In this document: positions 19,991 to 32,374 of the stretch, piece by piece
Position numbering within the stretch: position 1 is the first letter of the stretch
How the letters are laid out: the number at the start of each line of letters is the position of its first letter
Assembly: GCA_036417435.1 (NCBI GenBank)
Contig: CM070911.1
Location: 5,952,001 to 6,016,000, forward strand
From: Inia geoffrensis
Lineage: Eukaryota > Chordata > Mammalia > Artiodactyla > Iniidae
Direction of reading: 5' to 3'
Length of the DNA: 64,000 bases
Program-made: the position numbers and the translations under genes
Notes under the pieces: model-generated
What the model saw: the letters and a program-made list of their open reading frames with translations, nothing else
Told to the model about the DNA's origin: nothing
The model's database searches: none

Positions 19991-20808
19991 CCACATCCAG
20001 GGCCGTCAGGGGCAGGGGTGCCAGTTTTGCAATGCACAGACTTCCCAGCTGCACCGAGGCCCTGAGTCAGACAGATAACCAGTTAGCAGACAGACAGACA
20101 CAGAGGAAGGCTGTCATTAGATGCCGAGAATCAGTGGGAGGGGGCAGGTGGGGAGCAGAATGGAACAGGATGGAGCCTGGAGAACAGGGCTCTTGGCTGA
20201 ATCCGGAGCGACATTCTCTCCTCACCCACACACCCCAAAGGCTGCCCTGCTTACCAGGCACCACAAAGGCGGGACCGATGTATTCTCAGAAGGGCGGGTT
20301 TCGGGGCTGTGGGAAGGGATGGTGAAGGAATCGGGAGACCTGGGCTCTGTTCCAGGCTCTGCTTAAGACTGACTCAGCCTCGGGCAGCCACGGGGCTCCC
20401 CTTCCAGAGTCTTCTCCATCTGATCGACATGACACCTGGTCCCTTCCCACCTTGTGGAAGTGTCAAACATAGGCAGAGGGCTCTAAAGGCCCGTAAAAAT
20501 CCATCCTCAGAAGGCGACCCATGACATAGACCCTGCTGAACGGGGAAAAAGGCAATAATTCCATGAGAGTCTTTCCAAAAATCTGTGGAGTCATCTCTAG
20601 GAGGAAGCCAGAGGCAGGAGGGGGGAGACCCCAAAACTCTGCAGGGCCTGCCGTCCATCCAGGCTGGTCCCATGTTGAGAGTTTATCCCCAGCTATAGAG
20701 GGAGGGACAGCTGTGGAAAACAATGGAAACAACACAGAGTGGCATCTAATCCGGGCCGGGCCCGTGCTGGATGCTCGAGTCCATTGTTCTGCTGTATAAA
20801 CTTAAAAC
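19991..20808. other. Single-copy GC-rich DNA
   Basis: A possible decayed MIR at about 20325-20410 and otherwise nothing recognised. Overlapping frames on both strands look like chance. Confidence 0.4.
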
Positions 20809-20813
20809 CATTA

Positions 20814-21188
20814 TTATGGGCCAAACTGTGGCCCCCAAAATCCATATGTTGAACTCCTAGTACCTCAGAATGAGACTATATTTGGAGATAGGATCTATAA
20901 AATGGTAACTTAGGTAAAACAAAGTCACTAGGGCGGGCCCTAGTCCAATAGGACTGGTGCCCTTATAAGAAGAAGAGATTAGAGCACAGACACACACAGA
21001 CCATGTGAGGACACAGGTAGAAGACGGCTGTCTACAGCACAAGCAGAGAGGTCTCAGGAGAAAACAATCTGCCCACACCTTGATCTTGGACTTCCAGCCT
21101 CCAGAACTGCGAGAAAAAACATTTCTCTTGTTTAAGCCGCCCAGTCTGTGACATTTTGTTAACAGCAGTCCTAGCAAACTAATACAAT
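20814..21188 (+). mobile_element. MLT1-type (ERVL-MaLR) solo LTR
   Basis: Ordered LTR landmarks: 'aaaatccatatgttgaactc', 'gtacctcagaatgagactat', 'atttggagatagga', 'ggtgcccttataagaagaag', 'ttgatcttggacttccagcc', 'tccagaactgcgagaaa', 'gtttaagccgcccagtctg' and 'ctagcaaactaatacaa'. A 5-bp duplication CATTA (20809-20813 and 21189-21193) fits the expected target-site size. No internal region is present, so it is a solo LTR from an ancient insertion. Confidence 0.88.
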
Positions 21189-21310
21189 CATTAGTTATCA
21201 CCCCGATACTTTTAAATGTTTTTGAGCCATATGCGTTTATCCTCATTTCTAAGAGTAAATAAAAGGTCCTTATAAGAGGAATCCATAGGCTGTGTCCCCT
21301 GCAAACATAT

Positions 21311-21313
<3 letters not shown>

Positions 21314-21358
<45 letters not shown>
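21314..21358. repeat. (AC)n microsatellite
   Basis: A pure AC tract of about 22 units. Open frames read across it on the minus strand as C/V repeats and are artefacts. Confidence 0.97.
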
Positions 21359-21360
<2 letters not shown>

Positions 21361-23261
21361 TCCATAATGCCCTCTACTCACCAACCTCTCTGATAAAACA
21401 TGGTCACCTCAACCAGTTCAAGCACTGATTACAGTCTGGGTAAATCCTGATTTGCCTTTTCCCAGGTCGTGGTCCACTTGACCAAAAATAGCCGTGGCCG
21501 TGTTATTTGGAGGAGATAATAAATCTCCCCTGCCTTTCTAATAAATAATGATGTGGCTATGATTTTAAGATCGGGTCTATGCTGTTACCAGGACGTCCAC
21601 GGGAGCGCTGGATGCTTCCGTTTCGTCCAGGCTCCAAGTGCACACGGGACTCCAGACTGTGCGAGCCACTTTCCCTGAGCCAGCCAGAGCCTCGCAGATG
21701 TTCCAGAAACTTCATCAACTTCATCTTCCTCTCAAGAGATCACCCCAGCTGCCAGGAACTCAGAAGTGTCAGGGGATCTGTAATCCGTTTTGTTTGCTGC
21801 TAAAGGCTGCTCTTTTCTGAAGGAAGCCACTGCCCTGGAAATGAGGGTCGCAGATGAGCTGAAAGGTGGACCTACCCACCAAAAACAAGAAGTCATTTTG
21901 AGATGGCTTGTCTCCCTGGTAAACTTTCAAAACATACCATTTAGTCCAAGCGAGAATGTAGACTGCTTCCTTCTGATGGCCCTAGCCGGTGACAACTGTT
22001 TCTCCATCCGGGGAAACTGTCGAAATAAAACACCTTAAAAACAAATTTTCATTTTTCATAATGTTATTTTATTGAAAAAACAACATGAGAATGAAATAAG
22101 AATCCAAGGCTAAAATTGCCCTCAGACCCACCCCCTAAGAAAACTTGGTGTTTCTCTTTATCCAAACCATTCTCATTCATACGTAAACTGTTTTCATATA
22201 TAAAAATGTCAAATCAAGTAAATAGCCAGTAGTTTGTTTTTCTCTTTCTGAAAAATATGCCTTCTTTGGAAGGACACAAGGGTAATAACATGAAAATGGG
22301 CAGAAATTACAAAGGCTGTGAGTCGTGGAATCATCGGCTGTCATGTGACGGCCCAGGGCCTGAGGTCAGGGCCCCCATCCAGGGCCCGAGAGGGTCCTTG
22401 CTGTGCCCGCTCCTTTCGAGGGAGGAAACACTTCCAGCAGCCTCAGAAGTGGGTCACCAGAGTCCCTTACAACTTGGGCAGCACTTCGCCTTCCATACGT
22501 CTGCCCACTCAGCCATGACTTAAGTTGCTAAGAGTGGTGCCTACCTGAGAGAAAGCCACCTGTCCAGGTGAGAACTGCCCCTCGCCTGTGTCCTTTCCCT
22601 CCGTACCTGTATTGACTTCGGAGGAGGCACCCAGCCAGCAGACCAACTCAAGAGGACCAGAGGCTAATTCTCATCCTTTCCCGGACAAGTTGTTTCAAGA
22701 CAGCCCTTCCTCCAGGAAATCTTTCTGAGGGTTGGGAAGCTACTCCCAGCTCAGGGGGCCCGGCCCTCACCTGCTACAGCTCTGGAGGCTGAATTTGCCC
22801 GGGAGCAGCGGTGTAGACAGCAATCAGGTAGCGAGGATGCTGCAGGACCCCCATCCTCCCCTCCCCGCCCCCAGGCTGGCCCGGAGCCCGCCAGGGGTCC
22901 CTGCTCAGGGACTGCAGCCCAGACGCCTGGCTCCGCCCCGCTTCCAAACCCCTGCCACCCCGTCCATGGTGACTGGCCCTTTGGTCTCCCTTCTCAGCCA
23001 AGTCTTCAGCCTGCCTCACCCCCAGCCCTGATGGGGAACTCCCACTACGGCTCCCAGACTCCTCCAAGGGGAGCGGGGAGGACGGCAGGCCCCCTATCCA
23101 TGTTCTGCAACCCACGGTCAATTCCAGAGCATTACAGTCCAAGTCAGAGCTGTGAGGGACGAGCCAGGAGAAAAGAGACAAACCATTCACACCACAATGG
23201 CCAGAGCTCTGCTCTACCCCAGAGTGTCCACCAGTAAACTTTTCATTAGGCGAATCATTTC
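21359..23261. other. Single-copy DNA, partly AT-rich
   Basis: About 22030-22260 is AT-rich and may hold very old L1 debris. 22700-23100 is C-rich with overlapping P-rich frames on both strands. No gene recognised. Confidence 0.4.
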
Positions 23262-23327
23262 ATTCCTCCTTTCGTTCTTCCTTTCTTTCCTTCCTTCTTT
23301 CCTTCTTCCTTTCTTTCTCTTTTTCAG
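23262..23327. repeat. CTTT/CCTT pyrimidine tract
   Basis: Almost pure pyrimidine on the plus strand, mixed CCTT and CTTT units. Confidence 0.9.
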
Positions 23328-23349
23328 AGTAATGCTGGCACATAGCTAA

Positions 23350-23414
23350 ACACACACACACACACTTGAACACAGGCAGGCACGCACACACACGCCACAC
23401 AGTAGACACACACA
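23350..23414. repeat. (CA)n interrupted microsatellite
   Basis: CA repeats broken by CTTGAACACAGG and GGCACG steps. Confidence 0.85.
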
Positions 23415-23910
23415 CCCTGCCTCTGTCATTAAACTACATGTTGCCACGTGGCCAGAAATTGCAATATTCAATAGGCAAAAAGGAAATCAAATGCTCTGGC
23501 TGAACCAGAGGAAGAAAGACAGGGCGAGGAGCTTTTGCCCGAGTAGCAGCCTGTAAGTGTTGGCCACATCCGTCTCGCCCAGTGGAGTCACCCACAGCAC
23601 CGCTACCTACATGTCCCGAGGACAGCCCTGCCTCCCCTTCCCGTTTCAGGTCTGCCCCTTTGTCTCTCTTTCTCTTCAACACCCACAGACACGGATGTCC
23701 CGGGCATGCACTCATCCTACTAGGAAGACTACCTGATTATCTTGAGACTTGGCAGGCACTTGATAATTGTGGGCCATGGAGAAGAGAGTGTCAGGGCCTT
23801 TCTGGAATCTAGATCATGGAGGCTGTCCTTGGAACAAGCTCTGGGCCCTCCTGCTTCCTGGGCCAATTTGTGACCAGAAGGCATGCGAGTACGTGTGAAC
23901 GTGGGGGGGA

Positions 23911-23912
<2 letters not shown>
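23415..23912. other. Single-copy DNA
   Basis: No gene or repeat recognised. Confidence 0.4.

Positions 23913-23953
<41 letters not shown>
23913..23953. repeat. (GT)n microsatellite
   Basis: A pure GT run of about 20 units. Confidence 0.97.
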
Positions 23954-23954
<1 letters not shown>

Positions 23955-24339
23955 TGCACTGGAGGGAGCCTGCAGATGGTGGGGTGAGGTGTGGATCCCC
24001 AGGTGTCTGGTGGGAGAACAGCAGGACGGGGATGAGAGAAAGTTCCCGTCCTGAGCCCTGTGCCCCAACACATTGGCAAGCTATCAAGGATAGAAAGGAC
24101 CGTCAGGAACCCCCAGCCTGACAGGGGCAAAGCTAGAGCTGAAATCCATGGATGTCAAGGCTACGCGGAGAATGCGGTCAGGGGCAAGTCCCCAGTGACA
24201 ACAGGCCAATCCAGGCCAAGCACACTTAGCAGATTGGTGAAGGGCAAGGGGGCAAATCCGATTCCATAATCAAGGCCGTCAACGCGGAATCATCAGGGAC
24301 TCCCAGGGCAGTGCACGGGATGGAAGTATCCTGGCCCCG
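23954..24339. other. Single-copy DNA
   Basis: No gene or repeat recognised. Confidence 0.4.
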
Positions 24340-24485
24340 GAGGCAGAAGAGGCGGTCAGACCAACCTCGCCTGAGCTGTGTGACCCTAGCCCAGTCACCC
24401 AACCTCTCTCAGCCTCAGTTTGCTCACCAGGCAAACCTGGGATTCTAACAACACTCCCTCAGACCGCTGTCAAGAACAAATCCAG
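24340..24485 (+). mobile_element. MIR SINE
   Basis: Shows 'gagctgtgtgaccctagccc', 'agtcacccaacctctc' and 'agcctcagtttgctcac', the MIR core. Confidence 0.75.
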
Positions 24486-24804
24486 TCCACCAAGGCACTC
24501 TGAGACCCATCATGCTGTGGAACTGTTTTCAAAAGTACCTGTCAGCTGATCTGACAGAGAGAGCAGCGCTGGCAAAGCCTGGAGAGTGAGGCAGCCTGAT
24601 ATCGTCGAGGGACATAAGGAAGCTGGGAGGAGCGACAAACAGGCAAGGAGGCTGGAGGGGGGACCCCGCCCCAGGGAGTCTGGGGCCTGAACCATGAAAC
24701 AGGGCAGGTGACTGGAACTGGAGAAAAGTCACTCGGGGGCTGGGGAGACCTGACCTGGGAGACCACCTAGGAGTACTGTTGCATCAGTTGAGTTGGTATA
24801 TGAA
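24486..24804. other. Single-copy DNA
   Basis: No gene or repeat recognised. Confidence 0.4.
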
Positions 24805-24905
24805 GGATATACAATATGCGGTGGATATAGAGAATGTAATGGATATACAATACACGGTGGATATAAAGAACCATGGCTGTACAATATACTGTGGCAATGT
24901 ACAGG
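24805..24905. repeat. 36-bp minisatellite, about 2.8 copies
   Basis: Unit 1 at 24805-24840, unit 2 at 24841-24876 and a decayed third from 24877. Each unit holds 'ggatatacaatayrcggtgg' followed by 'atataragaa'. The Y/I/H-rich peptide it yields on the minus strand is a by-product. Confidence 0.85.
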
Positions 24906-26540
24906 GGGAGTAGAAATGAGAGGGCTGGGCAAGGGCGGCAAGGGCAGGCAGACATAACCAGGACAGGCTCGCTGGCAGGGTGATGGGCTTTGGTGAAGAG
25001 GCCCCAGAGACTGCTCTCTGGCCTCTAGTTTGGGAGAAAGCCGGGGCCATGGTGCTACCCCAAGATTCAGGGGGTGTGACCTCTAAGAACATCTTAACCC
25101 TCCGGGGACCGCTGCGTCTCCCTTTTCCCGGCAGCCTGCCCGGGAGCTGATGCTCCCAGCACTTGGAGGCAAGGAGGATTCAAGGAGGCATCACCTGCAT
25201 ACAGGTGAGCCCGATGGTAGGAAGGAGCCCTGCTCCTTCCCCTCTGGAGAAGAACAATGACACAGTCCCTGCCCCCCTGGGCCAGGTTGGGGAGGGCTGG
25301 GTTCAGAGAGTCCAGAACTGGGCCGGAAGGGCTCCCCAAGGGAGCACCGTCGGTGGAGGCTGAGTTCAAGTCCACGTGGGCATCGGGGAGACCTGGACTC
25401 AGACAGACTCGGGTCTACAGGCGGGAGGCAGGATGAGACAGTCTTCCTCAGTCAGGTCTGCAGGATCCCAGCTGAGCCAAACTTCAGAGTCAAAAACCCT
25501 CGGGCCGGACCACCGTCTCCACCAGGCTCAAAACAGAGGCCTGGGATCTGGGCTCTTTCAACGGCCAAACAAAGCAACGTCAGTAACCAAACAAATGTTG
25601 GTTAGTCTCTGGGATCCACAGCAAGCAGAGGAGAGGCTGCTTTGTGCTATTATTAACTTGCCAAAAAAGCCCCTTGTTTTCTCCAAAGTTCCCCCTCGCA
25701 TGCGTTCGTCCTTCACCCCCCAGTCTTCCTCCAAACCCACCAAACACGGCCTCTCTGGTGGCCAAGGGCTCAAGGGTCCCACAGGGATGGCGGGAGAACA
25801 GCCTTCCCGCTTCCGAAGTGCAGGGCACAAACACCTTCCTAAGTCCAGCTTAACTGGAAATGACTCACCGAACGATCCAGGCCACCAAGAGCTCTCGTGA
25901 CAGCAGTGAATCCTCGTCAGAGGCGTCGGGCGTTGAGACGCCACAGAGCCGAGGGCACCTCCTCTGAGGCAGACCCTGACGCATCATGCGCTGGTGAATC
26001 CGCTTCCCTCAGACAACGGGTGCCCAGGGGGCTGGATGTCGCTACCACAATAACCCAGGAACTGGATACAGAACATGACCCTCAGAAATTCCCATGGACC
26101 CAGGTTTAGTCACCTACAGCCATCAAAGGACGTGGAGGGGAAGGCAGCTGTGGGCTGGTTGCAACTTCATGGTCACAAAACACTACATGGAGAGACCCCT
26201 GCTACAGATGAACATTGCATGAAAAAATGGAACGCCCTCTTTTCTTTCTCTCCTAACCTGGAAACGATGTCATATCTCTCCACACACAGTAAACATTTCC
26301 CAATTCAGAGACCGTGAACATCCATCCTCCTGATATAGTATAGCCTCCTATATTCTGTTTTCTTAAAGATAAGTTTTGAACTTCACACTAAGAAAAAAAA
26401 TGGGATGGATGTGAGTTATGCAGTCCATGTGAAGAACACAGAATCCTCTTTCAATGTAAATTAAAAAGTTAAAAATAGTAATAAGATAGAAGGTAATTTT
26501 ACCTTCCCCTAACCCAAGAGCCTTTCACCTGCAATTGTTA
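24906..26540. other. Single-copy DNA
   Basis: The 174-codon frame at 25376-25900 and opposing minus-strand frames have no recognised domain. No repeat recognised. The part from about 26320 turns AT-rich and may already be LINE debris. Confidence 0.4.
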
Positions 26541-27440
26541 CAGAAACATCTGAAAACATGTGTGAGGATGGAGGTGAGCTTGCCTAGATCCTGGACCCTC
26601 ATACATTGCTGAGCAACGGATACGACCCTTTCAGAAACAATGGAACAATCCGTGCATTCTCAAAACGCTTTAACCATTTGACCCAGAAACCCACCTGCTG
26701 GAAACTTGCACTAAGAAACAATTTGAAAGAACAAAAATACTACATGGATAAATATGTTCACTGTGGTGTTATTTATAAGTTAAATGTTGAATGCAACTTA
26801 AGTATTCAACATCTGGGCACAATCAGTAAATTATGTCCCATCAAATCAGTATAATATTGCATGGTGGTTAAAATGATAATTGTAGCAACAAAGAAAAAGC
26901 TATTAGTATTGCTACATGATAACCTACAAAAAATGTGTGAATATTGGGCAAGGTCAAGACAGCACTTCCCCAAAATGAAAGCAGATGTTGACTTCCTTTT
27001 TTGTTTAATCTGTCTATCTAACTGCCCTTCACTTTGTTCTAGAATATTCTCAGGGAACCATTGTGTATCTGTTTTATTAGGATGCTGGAAATAGGGGTTC
27101 ACTCTTTCAAAATCATTTCTGAGAGTTTATTCTAAGGAAATTATCCCACATTCACTGCTATACTACTTCTATTATTTTTTAATGGGAATAACATAAATGA
27201 CCAATAATAAGGGATTACACAAATAATATACACCCAAACAATGGAATATTGTGCTGTCAATCGAATTGTGATATAAAAGAGTAGTAACATAGAGAAATGT
27301 TTCAGATACATTAAATGAATAAAGCAAACTATGAAACTGATCTTAAGGTCGATTACTCTTTAGTAAAAGTGTATATTTTTCTTTAATTTTAATTTCTTAA
27401 TTTTTTCCTTTTCTGCAATAAAATTATCTGAAAATGAAAG
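26541..27440 (+). mobile_element. Very old L1M 3' region(s)
   Basis: Faint L1 ORF2-end landmarks: 'tggaccctcatacattgctg', 'tttgacccagaaaccca', 'cttgcactaagaaac', 'tatgttcactgtggtgttat', later 'aacaatggaatattgtgctg' and 'atgaataaagcaaactatg'. The similar landmark order appears twice, so two overlapping relics are possible. No useful frame. Confidence 0.6.
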
Positions 27441-27469
27441 AAGTGTTCCCAGAGCTGAGACTGAGAGTT

Positions 27470-28850
27470 TAAGCAGAAAAATATCTAAGGGTTAGGAGCT
27501 AAATCTATAAAACTCTTAGAAGAAAACATAGCTGTAAATCTTCATGACCTTGGATTAGGCAATGATTTCTTTCATGTAACACCGAAAGCACACACAAGCA
27601 AAGAAAAAAATACATAAATTGGACTTCATCAAATTAAAAACTTGTGTGACAGAGGACACCAACGAGAAAGTGAAAAGAGAACCCACAGAATGGTAGAACA
27701 CATTTGCAAGTCCCATATCTGATAAGGATATAGTATCCAGGACATATAAAGAATGTTTACAATTCAACAATAAAAAGAAAAGTAACTCAATTCAAAAATG
27801 CACAAAGCATTTAAATAGACATTTCTCCAAAGAAGATGTACAAATGGTCAGTAAGTGCACAAAACAGTGCTCAACATCATTAGTCTTTAGGGAAATACAA
27901 ATCAAAATCATCATCAGATAACATGTTTACACGCAGCTAGGATGGCTAGAATTTTAAAAATGGACAATAGAATGCATTGATGAGCGTGTGGAGAAACTGG
28001 GGCCCTCATACGATCCTGGTGGGAATGTAACATGGTGAAGTCACTGTGGAAAACAGTCTGGCAGTCCCTCAAAAAGGTAAACATAGTTAGCACATGACCC
28101 AGAAATTCCACTGCTAGATCTGTACCCAAGAGAACTGAAAACATATGTCCACACAAAAACTTGTACAGAAATGTTCATAGCAGCAGATTCATAATGTTCA
28201 AAAGTGGAAGCGACCCAAATGTCCACCAGCCAATGAACAGATGAGCAAAATGTAGTCTGTCCATACAATAGAATATTATTTGCCACTAAGAGGAATGAAT
28301 AACTGATACAATGAAAGTTACAACATAGACAAACCACGAAAACATTATACTCAGTGAAAGAAGCCTGACACAAAATGCCACATATTGTATGATTTTACTT
28401 AGAGGAAATAAAGCAAATCCATAGAGACAGAAAGTAAAGTAAGGGGTTTCCAGGCCCAGGGAAGGAGGATGGTGACTGCTTATAGGTATAGGATTTTTTT
28501 GAGGATGTAAATGCTCTGGAATTGGATAGTAATGATTGTTGCACACTCTGTGAATATACTAAGCACTGCTGTATCAGACACTTTAAAGGAGTGAACTTTA
28601 TGGTGTGTGAATTACAGCTGACCCGTGAACAATGCCGGGGTTAGGGATGCAGACACTCTGTGCAGTCGAAAATATAACTTTACAGTCGGCCCTCTGTATT
28701 CAAGGTTCAGCATCCTTGGATTCAACCAACGTCAGATCGTGTAGTACTGTGGTATATATTTGTTGAAAACAATTCACGTATAAGTGGACCCTCGCAGTTC
28801 AAACCCATGTTGTTCAAGGGTCAACTGTGTATCTGAATTTTTAAAGAATA
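27470..28850 (+). mobile_element. L1MA-like LINE, ORF2 end plus 3' UTR, interrupted
   Basis: Good match in order to the L1MA end: 'aaaactcttagaagaaaaca', 'gacttcatcaaattaaaaac', 'catttctccaaagaagatg', 'atgacccagaaattccactg', 'agaggaatgaataactgata', 'gtgaaagaagcctgacacaa', 'tggaattggatagtaatgat' and 'tttatggtgtgtgaatta'. The tail breaks at 28614 and resumes at 28828 ('tatctgaatttttaaag') after a DNA transposon. The ORF2 frame is broken by many stops. Confidence 0.85.
28615..28827. mobile_element. Tigger-family MITE (MER8-like) inside the L1 tail
   Basis: Terminal inverted repeats are visible: the left end begins CAGCTGACCCGTGAACAA and the right end closes TTGTTCAAGGGTCAACTG. Internal 'cagtcggccctctgtattc' and 'ggattcaaccaacgtcagatc' are Tigger-type motifs. 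The target is TA: intact on the left (28613-28614) and TG on the right, apparently a point change. It is non-autonomous and encodes no transposase. The subfamily name is from memory. Confidence 0.85.
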
Positions 28851-29637
28851 AAGTATGATGAATCATTATTTACAGGTCATTTTAAACCCAAATAGCAGAT
28901 ACAAGGACTCTATAGCACAGAACTTTTGAATTTCCCAGTGACAGCCACAGGAAAAATATTCAAGATGACCTCAGCAGATAATGAACAGAATGTTTTCTCC
29001 TTGAGTTAATAACACAAGGCAATGTTCACATGAAGATTTCAGATCCGTTGGTGATCTGGGAGAAAAAACATCACACTTAGCGTAAGGAAAATGTGATTAA
29101 ATCTGTAAACCTGAGGTTTAAATACTCTCTAAACCAATCAGAGATTGGAATATCTGGTCACATAGGAATCCTCAAACCTGAATTTTTTATTATGAACCTG
29201 TACTCTTGACTTGAGCAGTTTTTGGGAGTGAAATACAGCAGCGACAAGTCCCATTAAGTCCTGCTGTTTACACCCCTCCCCAGCCAGGGCTTCTCGTCCA
29301 CATGCTGTTCTCTGTCTCCCACTGTGAACCAAAGATCACTTCCTATTGTCCAAAAAAAAGGTGGAAAAGGTACAGGCCAGCTTTTCGCAGGAGGCTAAGC
29401 TGGGCTGTCAGGAGATAAACAACATTTTGACACTGAGGCTTCATCTTCACTTTTGGATCAGTTTGTGAAACCTGCGCTTAGAAGCCTCACCTGGCCCCGG
29501 CGTCCGGTCCAGGCAGCAGCGTTAAGTCAGAAGGCTGCCTCGGACCAGAGGTAACAGACCCACAGGTGAACAAGACATACTTTTCCCTAAAGTGCAGGCT
29601 CCTAACTTTCCCTTCGATTCACCCCAAAACTGCCTTC
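28851..29637. other. Single-copy DNA
   Basis: No gene recognised. The short minus-strand frame at 29138-29332 has no known domain. Confidence 0.4.
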
Positions 29638-29652
29638 AAGAATGAAGCCTCT

Positions 29653-30185
29653 CACATATACACAATGGAATATTACTCAGCGATAAAAAGAAACGAAATT
29701 GAGCTATTTGTAATGAGGTGGATAGACCTCGAGTCTGTCATACAGAGTGAAGTAAGTCAGAAAGAGAAAGACAAATACCATATGCTAACGCATATATATG
29801 GAATTTAAGAAAAAAAAATGTTATGAAGAACCTAGGGGTAAGACAGGAATAAAGACACAGACCTACTGGAGCACGGACTTGAGGATATGGGGAGGGGGAG
29901 GGGTGAGCTATGAGAGGGCAAGGGAGGGGCATGGACATATATATACTAACAAACGTAAGGTAGATAGCTAGTGGGAAGCAGCCGCTTGGCACAGGGATAT
30001 CAGCTCGGTGCTTTGTGACCACCTAGAGGGGTGGGATAGGGAGGGAGGGAGGGAGGGAGATGCAAGAGGGAAGAAATATGTGAACGTGTGTATATGTATA
30101 ACTGATTCACTTTGTTATAAAGCAGAAACTGACACACCATTGTGGAGCAATTTTACCCCAATAAAGATGTTAAAAAAAAAAAAAA
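29653..30185 (+). mobile_element. Young 5'-truncated L1, cetacean type
   Basis: Runs from 'cacatatacacaatggaata' through the 3' UTR ('ggtagatagctagtgggaag', 'agctcggtgctttgtgacca', 'cattgtggagcaattttac', 'cccaataaagatgtt') to a 16-A tail. A 15-bp duplication AAGAATGAAGCCTCT (29638-29652) is repeated as AAGAATGAAACCTCT (30186-30200). A (GGGA)n run lies at about 30040-30060. It is the same type as the L1 at 54746-54987. Confidence 0.95.
29656..29808 (+). pseudogene. L1 ORF2 extreme C-terminus (about 50 codons)
   Basis: The frame encodes 'YTMEYYSAIKRNEIEL', 'RWIDLESVIQSEVSQKEKD' and 'YHMLTHIYGI' then a stop, the last residues of cetartiodactyl L1 ORF2p. The upstream ATG at 29566 is in flanking DNA and not part of L1. 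Everything N-terminal is missing. Confidence 0.88.
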
Positions 30186-30200
30186 AAGAATGAAACCTCT

Positions 30201-31044
30201 GCTTTAGGAAGGCAACCGCAGAGGTAACCTCAGGAAAGCCAGAGACCCAGCAACCCAGAAGATGTCCGAGAAGGAGGTGGCTTACAGGTCACCAAGTCCA
30301 GCTTTCCCACCCGTCAGGAGCCCTATCCCGGAAGCAGGCCCGGAAGACCGTCCCGCAGACCCAGTGTGACAGGAACTCCATCCCACAAGGCAGCTCTCCC
30401 AGCTGATCTGATTCTCTTGGGCTGGGCTGAAGTTTACCTTTGCTGAGATTTCCTACAGAGGTTCAAGCTTTTTGCTCTGAAGCGGCTTGTAGAAGGAATC
30501 TACTCCTAGCTCACCTGAAAGTCCTTCAGGCGTTTGAACATGTCAGCCAGATCTAGGCCATTGGCTCAGTGACACTGAGAGCAGATGACACCAGGGAGAA
30601 GAGATGAAGAGATGTCAAATGCTAACCGAGGTCTCCATCTCCGAGCCTGTGTGATTTGGAGCCAGACACTTCCATTCTCTGTTGCCCACAAACTACTGAT
30701 ACCACTTCCTCACCAGCACTGTAATGTGAAATGCTTTAAGAGGTGCCCCATAAAGCTCAAAACAAATCGCTCTTGACTTTTGTTTGTTTGTTTTTGTTTG
30801 AGAGAGAAATTCACCAGTGCAGTCATCCAGGTTTGCAAGCCTGGCAGTGACCAAGGCCAGGGGCAAGTGCTTTCTCCACATTTTCTCCTCCATCTTTACA
30901 GGTGCTTAGGCTGGGATCCTCTCCCCATCTGGCCCTTCCACATGGTTCCTCAGGAGGACCTGCTTAGCTCCACCCACGTCTTGCATAAGAATCATTCACA
31001 AGGGATGTCGGTGATGAGAGGCAGATACTGTCAGAAACAGTACT
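30201..31044. other. Single-copy DNA
   Basis: Contains a short TTTG tract at about 30777-30800. No gene recognised. Confidence 0.4.
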
Positions 31045-31200
31045 GGTACAAGTCCATCGCCCCGAGTTCTAGCCCTGCCCCGGCCACCATCAACAGGGAC
31101 CTCGGGTAAGTCCCTTCACCTGGGGTGGTGGGGGGCTGCCTCAGGGCGCTCATCTGTAAAAGGGAAGGACTGGAATCCGAGACCCCCAAGGTCAGATCTA
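31045..31200 (+). mobile_element. MIR SINE
   Basis: Shows 'gagttctagccctgccccgg', 'gggacctcgggtaagtccc' and 'ctcatctgtaaaagggaag', with an inserted GGTGGTGGGG patch. Confidence 0.65.
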
Positions 31201-32374
31201 TTGTCTTACCCCAACCCTGCCCGCTGTTTGCGAGCTCCTGCACCAGGCCGCAGACACGCTGAACGCTCAGTGATCAACAGTTGCGATTACAGTGAGAAAT
31301 GGGTTTGGCAGAGCCGAAGCCCATGCCAAGGCAGTGAGGAGCCTGGGCAAAGGAACTGCCATAGAAGCAGCTTTGTCGATTTAGCAAGACAGTCCTTTCC
31401 TTTATTTCTTGTAAAGAAAAAAATGCCATCATTCTTAACCTCATCCAACGTCCGGTCGAGGACCACTCGCTCCACAAGGGTCCTGCTATGATGTCCTATA
31501 AATCTGGAGGGAAACTGGGGCACAGCAGACAGCAGAGAAGGCCCTACTCCATGTGGGTGTGGTCACAGGACGAGGCCTCAGGGCTGAGGGCCTGGGGGCC
31601 GGGGGCCTGGGAAGTAGACAGAGGCGTTAAGGAGAAACGGCAGCTCGGAGTGGAGCGGCGGGGGTGGGGGGGCAGCTCTGCCATTCCTGGTCCTCTTTCA
31701 AAAGAAACCTAAAGTCAGCATTGTGATTGACTGAGATTAATCACATCCCTCCAAAAGCATCTCTGGGTAACACTGGTCCCAGCACCCCGGTCTGACAGTG
31801 AATAGCAGTGGAGGCCATCAGCAGACGCCGTTGGGGCAGGAAGCTTCAGGAAACACAGGGGTCAGGGCCAAGAGGCAGGCTGGGCTGGCCCTTGGTGGCA
31901 GCAGAGGCATCAGGACACAGAGCAGGGCAAGCCAGTACAGCAGGAGCCCAAGATGAGTGACCACGGGGTCTCGACCACAGCCAGGGGGCAGAGGGCAGCT
32001 GGGGCAGAGGTATGGGACACGTGAAGGAGACAGGTCAGGGGTCAAAGCATCCTCACCTGGATAAGGTGGGCGAGCCATCCACGCACAGAGCTGGGCAGAT
32101 AGGGGGAACAGTGAGCCCGCGCGACGTCCCCTAGACTGGGGACTTCTGCGTCACTGGCTCTTAAACATCGAGCACAGCCCCGCACAGAGGAGGCTGCAAT
32201 GATGTTTGCAGGAACAGTGATGTTAACAAGAGGCCACCCACTTCCGCGGTCATCTCTTATTTCTTCCCAAATCCAAGGGACTCCCAAAGCCTCATCCCGC
32301 TTCCCACCCTCAAAGCTCTGGGAAATGGCCTTCAGACAGGAGTGGCATTTTATGCTTGGTGGTGGTCTTTTTTC
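31201..32374. other. Single-copy DNA
   Basis: G-rich patch GCGGGGGTGGGGGGGCAG at about 31658-31675. No gene recognised. Confidence 0.4.
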
